Of a stretch of 13,115 bases of DNA, positions 8,299 through 13,115 are shown piece after piece. The stretch's first letter is position 1. Every line of letters starts with the position of its first letter. A program made the translations under genes and the position numbers. The notes under the pieces are model-generated. The model saw only the letters and a list, made by a program, of their open reading frames with translations. It had not been told where the DNA came from and ran no database searches. The stretch is from Monoraphidium neglectum (lineage: Eukaryota > Chlorophyta > Chlorophyceae > Sphaeropleales > Selenastraceae), in contig NW_014012054.1 in the NCBI RefSeq assembly GCF_000611645.1, forward strand, positions 1-13,115, given 5' to 3'.

Positions 8299-8959
8299 AT
8301 GAGTCGCGGGTTCGACCAAGATCCCCCAGTCAACCGCCGGGGTGGCGGCAGAGCGCGCGCCGTGGGGTCTCGGCAGCGCGCCGGTCGGCAGGATCATTGG
8401 CACAAAGCAACGATCAACTTTCACGGGGTCTCGACATGGGGCGCCATGCGCCGACTGCACGAGTGTGTGCAAGGTTTACGGCTGCTGGCGAGGCACAGTG
8501 GCGGCGCTGCCCTCACCATCATCACCGGCGAGGGGAGCCACTCAGTGACGCAGCCACAACGGGGTGCATCGGATGATGACGAGTCGACAGCAGACGGAAT
8601 CGCCGCTACATTACACGACGAGGTGCGTGCATGCGTGCGCGTGAGCGTGCGTGCATGCGTGCATGCGTGCGTATGCCAGGTGGTCATGACTGACCAAGTA
8701 AGTCTTACATGTCAAACGAAGGATGCTCGCACGACTGGCATGACCTCTTGCCTCTGTTCGCACATATCAAAGCTGCCTCTGACTGCCGACCAGCCTTGAT
8801 TATGTTACCAGCAACGCTACTACGGACAAACTTGACCCCGTACACCTGCTTTGCACGGCCGCGATTGTGCAGGTCATTGAGTACATCCTCCGCCACGAGC
8901 TCCCATTCAACCAACCGGACGGCAACTCTGGACACTTCACCATCTACCTGACAGAGTGA
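8299..8959 (+). CDS. Small Smr-domain protein, copy 2
   Basis: Exons are 8299-8622 and 8873-8959, with a phase-0 intron at 8623-8872 (GT-AG), giving 136 aa. It is roughly three-quarters identical to copy 1 by hand alignment, with one codon fewer in the linker and one fewer near the C-terminus. The Smr domain spans about 36-134. TINFHG at 38-43 keeps the histidine of the LDxH motif but has Asn for Asp. LTIITGEGSHS at 72-82 holds the TGxG loop. EYILRHELPF with NSGHFTIYL closes the domain. Of the pair, this copy is closer to the family consensus in motif 1. The start is the conserved ATG; a CCCGCAG just upstream could be a 3' splice site, in which case an earlier exon is missing here. It is likely a nucleic-acid-binding protein; its compartment is unknown. 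Confidence 0.74.
8623..8672. repeat. Degenerate GTGC/ATGC repeat at the 5' splice site, copy 2
   Basis: This is the same tetranucleotide array as at 5691-5729 but interrupted by GTGA, CGCG and GCAT units. It also starts at the first base of the intron. The array therefore predates the duplication and has since changed in each copy. Confidence 0.85.
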
Positions 8960-9250
8960 AACTCTGGAGGCGCCCGCACAGCAACATCAACTATGTTACA
9001 ATGTGGGCATCGTACAAGAGCAAGATCTTGGCATTTGAGCCACTCGCCCAGCCCTACCTGACACCAGGGCAGCCCCATAGATCATCGGCGCCAGCGCCGG
9101 AGCACGCTGAAGACGTGCCAGGCGCTGACTGCATGCACACAGCTGCACAGCCTGCAGGTCTGTCTGTGGCACAGTTGGCTCTGGTGCAATCTACAACCCA
9201 CCCAGCGACTTACAAGCACACACAACGGCATGAACAAGACTGTCAGACTT

Positions 9251-9278
9251 GCTTGGCCACCATGCGTGTTGGCCAAAC
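9251..9278. repeat. 3' UTR hairpin, copy 2
   Basis: TTGGCCA (9253-9259) and TGGCCAA (9270-9276) form a 7-bp stem at the position of the longer palindrome 6324-6351 in copy 1. The loop has changed while the stem is kept. Confidence 0.6.
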
Positions 9279-9407
9279 GAAAGCGCACAAGTGCCCGTGC
9301 AGGTGCCTCCTCTGCTAGCCAGCCGCAGCGCTTGCTTTGCTGGTGTTGCAGAGCCATCATCACATCAGATGTAACACGCAGGACCTGCATGTTGATCTAT
9401 GTGTTTG

Positions 9408-9412
9408 TGTAA
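9408..9412 (+). promoter_or_regulatory. TGTAA poly(A) signal, Smr copy 2
   Basis: This TGTAA lies in a GTGTTTGTGTAACTTGC context, about 450 nt after the copy 2 stop, matching the copy 1 signal at 6475-6479. Confidence 0.6.
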
Positions 9413-9797
9413 CTTGCTTGCATTTGCCTGCAAATCTTCAAACGACGAATTGTGGCCAGAGTTAGCGCCGGCAGCGGTGTCGGCGGGGGGCGCAGGCAGG
9501 TGCGCACACATCCAAGAGCAATGGCAATCCTGGTGACTCCAGTGTCACCCCGGACCAGCAGATGCTGGGGCAAGCCTTCCCAACCTGCCATTAGCAACCA
9601 GCTTTCAAGGCCTTCGACCGAGCTGCGGACTGCCACGCCTGCAAACGGCCAAAAACAGGTGAAACCGCCTCCTGCGCTTTCGCCTTCACATGCCAAGTGC
9701 ACTGCGTCCGCCACAAATAATTGTGGCAACCTCATTATGCTACGATAAATTTCCTGCACTAGGCTACACCCTCCTACAGTCCTCCGACCTAAGTACA

Positions 9798-9819
9798 GTA
9801 GCTGCATGTGTGCAGCTAC
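9798..9819. repeat. Perfect 9-bp stem, 4-nt loop hairpin at the end of unit 2
   Basis: GTAGCTGCA (9798-9806), TGTG, TGCAGCTAC (9811-9819). It stands six bases after the last position alignable with unit 1. Confidence 0.8.
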
Positions 9820-10609
9820 GACAAACCTGGCGACGGTCCGTCCATGTCCACATACAGGTAAGTTGCTGGGCTCGGTGACCATCACGTAAGCGTGTGTCCG
9901 CAGGGAGCGAGGGCGACCCTGCGAGCGTCAAAGCTCGACTGACAGCACATGTTTCGATTCAGGTGAGCCGTCTTCGCTTCGTGTTGTGAAGCAACTTCTG
10001 CAGCGGTCATGGTAGTGTATGACGGGCTCTCATGCGCCGCAGCGGCGCCCAAACACTGAACGTCGTGTTTGGCGCTTGCTGCAGTCGCGCTCTCGTGCAC
10101 TCGCGCACGCGCGTTGCAATTCTGCAAACCCAAGCTCTGCGAGTGGTACTCCAGGATCTGGTGGCGTAATCCGGCGTGTGTGCAGCTGCACACCCGCCGG
10201 GGGTATGTTGGGGATTCCCTCAAGATCCCCCGAAAAAAAATTGGCCACCCGCTTACAAGTGCGAAACCGGTGCTGGGTATGCTCCTGGAAGGCGTGAAAC
10301 CCAACCAGGGGTATGCCTTGACGCCCGGCCCGCAGCCCACGCGGCTGTGTAGAGTCCACGCTGTGGACCTCCAAATAATCAGCCACAGGCGCTGGCTTCG
10401 GCCTCGCCTCACGGCACTCCAAACCACCCTGGGTTCAACGCCCTCGGGAGGGGTGATCACTTGCAGTGTCATATATCGCATGCCTGTCGGCCCATACATG
10501 CCGCCCATCAGCATTACCGCAGCTGTTCTTGCCATCATCCTCAGCATGTGCACAAAGCACAGCCGCGCCCCGTCCTGTGGGCATCAGAGGGCAATATGTG
10601 CCCTGCACC
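9820..10609. other. Unassigned region with overlapping open frames
   Basis: Long frames run on both strands, including minus 9882-10553 (223 codons), minus 10030-10422 (130) and plus 10069-10635 (188). None contains a domain I recognise and all overlap, so I cannot choose a gene. The minus frame around 10100-10400 reads smoothly (for example ANFFSGDLEGIPNIPPAGVQ), which could indicate an exon or a dispersed repeat. A 30-bp palindrome lies at 10171-10200. Confidence 0.3.
10171..10200. repeat. 30-bp near-perfect palindrome
   Basis: Two 15-bp arms meet with no spacer: CCGGCG-T-GTGTGCAG on the left and CTGCACAC-C-CGCCGG on the right. There are 14 complementary pairs and one T/C mismatch (10177 with 10194). 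It could extrude as a cruciform or be a protein-binding dyad. Confidence 0.85.
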
Positions 10610-11162
10610 TCACGGTTCTAGCACGGCCAGACTAGCCACCACAACTGCCTTGTACCCAGTCACTGAATTTGACAGGGCCCGCATGCAGAGGACTGCAGCT
10701 GCTACAGCGCAAGGCCGTCCTGCTGCACCCGGCAGCCTCCACCACCCTTGCTGCCAGTTGTGATGGCGTCGAACCGGCGAGGCGCCGCCTGTGCAACTGG
10801 GGCCGGCGGCGGCGCCGCCGCGTGAGCAGGCCGCAGAGGGCCACCATGACGCCCCTGCAGGGCGGCAGCTGCTGGGCGTCGCTGTCATCGCCATGCGCGT
10901 TTCAGCACTGCAGGGGGGTTTAGTCCCATTTCCACGGGGCCAGCGCCGGGGGCGCCAGGGCGTCGGCGCGGCGCAGTGCTGCAAGGCGTGGGCCAGGGCG
11001 TGCGCTTGCTCGCAAGGCGCCTCGCCAGTGTTGCCGCTGAACATCACCGCAGGCTCCCCGCAGTCTGCGACAATGTGCGTCTGCTGCAGATTGGCAGATG
11101 GGGGAGGTGCATTGCGTGCAGAAGCCCCGGTGTCCGGCGTTGTGCGGCGCACGCGCCCCTGA
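10610..11162. other. GC-rich block, probable exon(s) of an unidentified gene, strand unresolved
   Basis: GC content rises sharply compared with both flanks. The minus frame 10610-11152 and the plus frame 10791-11162 are both open over the core, and each has GC-rich third positions by hand count (about 85% minus, 88% plus, over 40-50 codons around 10950-11090). The minus frame reads HIVADCGEPAVMFSGNTGEA; the plus frame reads SQGASPVLPLNITAGSPQSA. Neither matches a family I know. A TGTAA at 11312-11316 on the plus strand slightly favours a plus-strand gene. Confidence 0.35.
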
Positions 11163-11653
11163 TGGCAGTGATGCTATAATATGAGTAACTTATCTATCTA
11201 TCCCTGATGAAGGTCAAGCAGCTTGGCCGCCGATCAGCAGCTGTTGAGACACCGAACCAGGCCCACCCCAGCCTGCCACCCACGTTTGGTTTGGAACTCA
11301 CAAGCACCATGTGTAACACTGCGATCCTGCAAGGTCATAGATGCAGTGCTGCTTGTTCAGAGCTGAAATGATGCCAGCATTGGCTACAACCACACGCCAT
11401 AAGCACCATGCGTATCAACTGGTGAGGACGATTGTCTACTAGTAAAAAGCAACCAGGTCCGCTACACAGGCAGCCTTGGCAGTGGCAGCCGAATCGGCAC
11501 CGCCAATGCAGATCAACACCACACTGCAGAAAGCGCACAGTGCTGCTCAAGGCGATACCAAATTGAACATGGAGGACACACCTGCAAACGATGACAAGAC
11601 ACAGAACCACAACATCATCACATGAAGCCGGCGCAATTGGACGCTCAACTGCT
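11163..11653. other. Spacer / 3' flank of the alanine-rich gene
   Basis: This lower-GC stretch lies between the GC-rich block and the stop codon of the minus-strand gene. It should contain that gene's 3' UTR, but I find no TGTAA on the minus strand here. On the plus strand a TGTAA lies at 11312-11316. A short ATCT run occurs near 11191-11201. The minus frame 11335-11724 has no recognisable feature. Confidence 0.5.
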
Positions 11654-12354
11654 TTAAAACGCCAGCTGGTCCCGCAGCCACTCCTGAATGCCAGCCGCCC
11701 CGCCCGCCCGCTCTGCGGCCTCATACCCTGACTGCATCAGCACCACCACCCTGCGCCTGCCGCCTTGGCCCCCAGTGCCGCCGCTGCTGACGCACCCATC
11801 GGCGCCCAGCAGCTGCGCGGCGGCTGCGGCCCAGCCGGTGGGCGTCGCCGGGCGCGTGCGGCTCTCCTGCGCCTCCGGCACGAGCACGATCAGGATTGCC
11901 GTTTCATTCTCCTCCTCATCCAAGACAATTTGGGGCAGCAGCTGCTCCTGAGAGAGGCCCTCCAGCTGCGCCGCGCCGCGCGCCGACGCCGACAGCGCCT
12001 CCGGCAGCGCGGCTCGCGCGGACAGCGGCGCGGGGCCGCCGGCGTCGCGGCTGTGGTCGCTGGCGGCATCAGGCGGGTCCCGCAGGGCCGCAAGGACGCC
12101 GCGGCAGAATGCGCTGCTGCGGGCGGCGGCAGCCTGCCGGACTGCGGCGCGCTTGCCTGCGAGAACAGGTGGGTGGTGCGATCAAGGGCGGCTTGATCAC
12201 GGGGTGTGGGGGGGGGGAGATATACAAGACAGGTCGGTCAGGCATCACGTTGTTTGCTGCAGGCGACAATGACACCCTGCTGGGACCTCAGATGTGCCCA
12301 CGCACCTGCTGCTAGGACCTTGGCGGGGAGGGGCTCGTCGTGCCCCACACCATC

Positions 12355-12392
<38 letters not shown>

Positions 12393-13115
12393 CAGCAGCA
12401 GCAGCGGTGTCCGGCCGCCGCAGCTGCGCCCGCACAAGCCACTCGTGCGACGTGTACAGCAGGTGTGCGTCGGCGGCGCCAAACACGCCGGCCCCCCAGC
12501 CCGCGGCGCACGCGTACACGCGGGACAGCCGCGCCGCGGCATCCGCCTCCGCCTCCGCCGCGCGTGCTTCGGCGCCCGGCCCCGCGCTGCCGGCGCGGGC
12601 GGCCGCGGCGGCCGTCGCGACCACCCACGACAGCCAAGCAAGATCACTTGCTTCTAACGAGTCCAGGTCGCCCTCCGCCACAGCCGCCAGCTGCCCCACA
12701 AGCGCGAGCCCCTGCTGCCGCTGCCGCTCTGCCGCCTCGGCGCCCCCCTCTCCGCCGCCGCCGTCGAGGGCGGTGCCGCCGCTGTGTTTGACCAGGCCGC
12801 CGGGCAGTAGCATCCCCGACCACGCGAGCGCCCAGGCCGCGCGGCAGGCATCCTCCGCAGAGCACTCCACCGCCGCGTCGCGGCAGCGCGCCGCCAGCGC
12901 CAGCAGCGCGCGCGCAGCCGCGCCGCTGCAGTGGCGGCTCTGCGCGAGCGACCAGGCGACGGCTGCCGCGTCCTTTGGCGGCCACGCGCTCAGCGGGGGC
13001 AGCGCGCCCTCGCCGTCCCCGCAGCTGGGCGAACCCCTGCCGTCCGCCCCGTTGATCCACGCCACAACGCCGTCAAACAGGTCAGGGTCGTACGCCCCCG
13101 CAGCAGCCGCCCCCC
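11654..13115 (-). CDS. Large alanine-rich protein, 3' two exons; possibly OPR/FAST/RAP type
   Basis: Exons are 12306-13115 (open past the right edge) and 11654-12156, ending in TAA. The intron at 12157-12305 has donor CAG|GTGCGT and acceptor TCTCGCAG. The upstream exon ends with one base and the next supplies two, so the frame closes exactly. About 435 residues are visible. The upstream part has recurring helical W-A motifs (DAAAVAWSLAQSRHC, ACRAAWALAWSGML, SDLAWLSWVVATA), like those of algal OPR/FAST-type organelle RNA factors. The C-terminal part (IVLDEEENETAILIVLV, then PTGWAAAAAQLL, then RRRVVVLMQSGYEAAE and IQEWLRDQLAF) resembles a degenerate RAP domain in layout only. An alanine run is encoded by a GCT repeat. 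The gene model is firm; the family call is tentative. N-terminus and targeting are outside the window. Confidence 0.7.
12357..12405. repeat. CAG/CTG trinucleotide repeat encoding poly-alanine
   Basis: About 16 AGC-phase units with one interruption (AGT) lie within the penultimate exon of the minus-strand gene. Read on the minus strand they are GCT codons, giving a run of Ala broken by Thr. The repeat sits between a conserved-looking stretch (HEWLVRAQLRRPDT) and the exon end, so it probably forms a flexible linker. Confidence 0.9.

Larger units (their letters stand above)
8960..9430 (+). other. 3' UTR of Smr copy 2
   Basis: This sequence is conserved with 6026-6490 and ends at a TGTAA. An open frame at 9001-9318 (105 codons) begins at an ATG aligned with one in copy 1, but substitutions between the copies show no third-position excess and copy 1 has a TAA after 36 codons. 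A non-coding reading is preferred. Confidence 0.55.
7368..9792 (+). repeat. Tandem duplication, unit 2 (contains Smr gene copy 2)
   Basis: This is the second copy of the segment at 4122-7367, in the same orientation and directly adjacent. It ends with 'ctacaccctcctacagtcctccgacctaa', the counterpart of the unit 1 end near 7339-7367, and what follows (a hairpin at 9798-9819) is unrelated to unit 1. Non-genic part 7368-8064 resembles 4122-5107 with many indels and holds no recognisable gene. The two copies are diverged rather than identical, so the duplication is not an assembly artefact. Confidence 0.85.

Noticed and set aside
9001..9318. Downstream open frame in the Smr 3' UTR (ATG aligned with 6069 in copy 1), suggesting a dicistronic transcript.
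   Set aside because: Differences between copies fall about equally on the three codon positions (roughly 8, 5 and 8 by hand count), and copy 1 has a TAA after 36 codons. The conservation looks like UTR.
10430..10450. GGTTCAACGCC, a match to a B-box consensus, possible tRNA or SINE.
   Set aside because: The T-stem pairs only three bases and no cloverleaf can be drawn upstream.
11195..11260. CTGATGA near 11202, reminiscent of a box C/D snoRNA.
   Set aside because: No box D (CTGA) at suitable distance and no terminal stem.

Overview
The window looks like nuclear DNA of a green alga (Chlorophyta). Exons are GC-rich, genes are cut by many short GT-AG introns, and introns carry long CA, CAG and GTGC microsatellites. 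TGTAA, the usual chlorophyte poly(A) signal, sits downstream of genes, and one gene resembles the helical-repeat/RAP-type organelle factors that are abundant in these algae. I see no bacterial operon, rRNA, CRISPR array or recognisable transposase. The genus cannot be named from the sequence alone.

Layout. (1) 41-3289, minus strand: the 5' eight exons of a cytosolic methionyl-tRNA synthetase (422 codons, all splice phases agree). It has an N-terminal GST-like domain followed by the catalytic Rossmann core and a zinc knuckle, and it leaves the window at the left edge through an apparent GC-AG intron. (2) 3290-4121: intergenic, with a 12-bp inverted repeat. (3) 4122-9792: two diverged, head-to-tail copies of one segment (about 3.2 kb and 2.4 kb). 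Each holds a small plus-strand two-exon gene for an Smr-domain protein (138 and 136 aa), a conserved 5' flank, and a conserved 3' UTR ending in TGTAA. (4) 9793-11653: mostly unassigned, with two strong palindromes and a GC-rich block that may hold exons of an unidentified gene. (5) 11654-13115, minus strand: the last two exons of a large alanine-rich protein, possibly of the OPR/FAST/RAP type, entering from the right edge.

How the parts relate. The synthetase and the first Smr gene are divergently transcribed from the 3.3-5.1 kb interval. The two Smr genes are a tandem paralogous pair. Their exon differences concentrate at third codon positions and their exon indels are multiples of three, while the intron and flanks drift freely, so both copies appear to have been kept as genes. 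Smr domains and RAP/OPR proteins both act in nucleic-acid metabolism, but nothing here shows that these genes form one pathway. No clearly new multi-gene system is visible. The most unusual content is the tandem Smr locus: a domain split by an intron whose 5' splice site is itself a tetranucleotide microsatellite, paralogue-specific loss of a motif residue, and a possible antisense reading frame.
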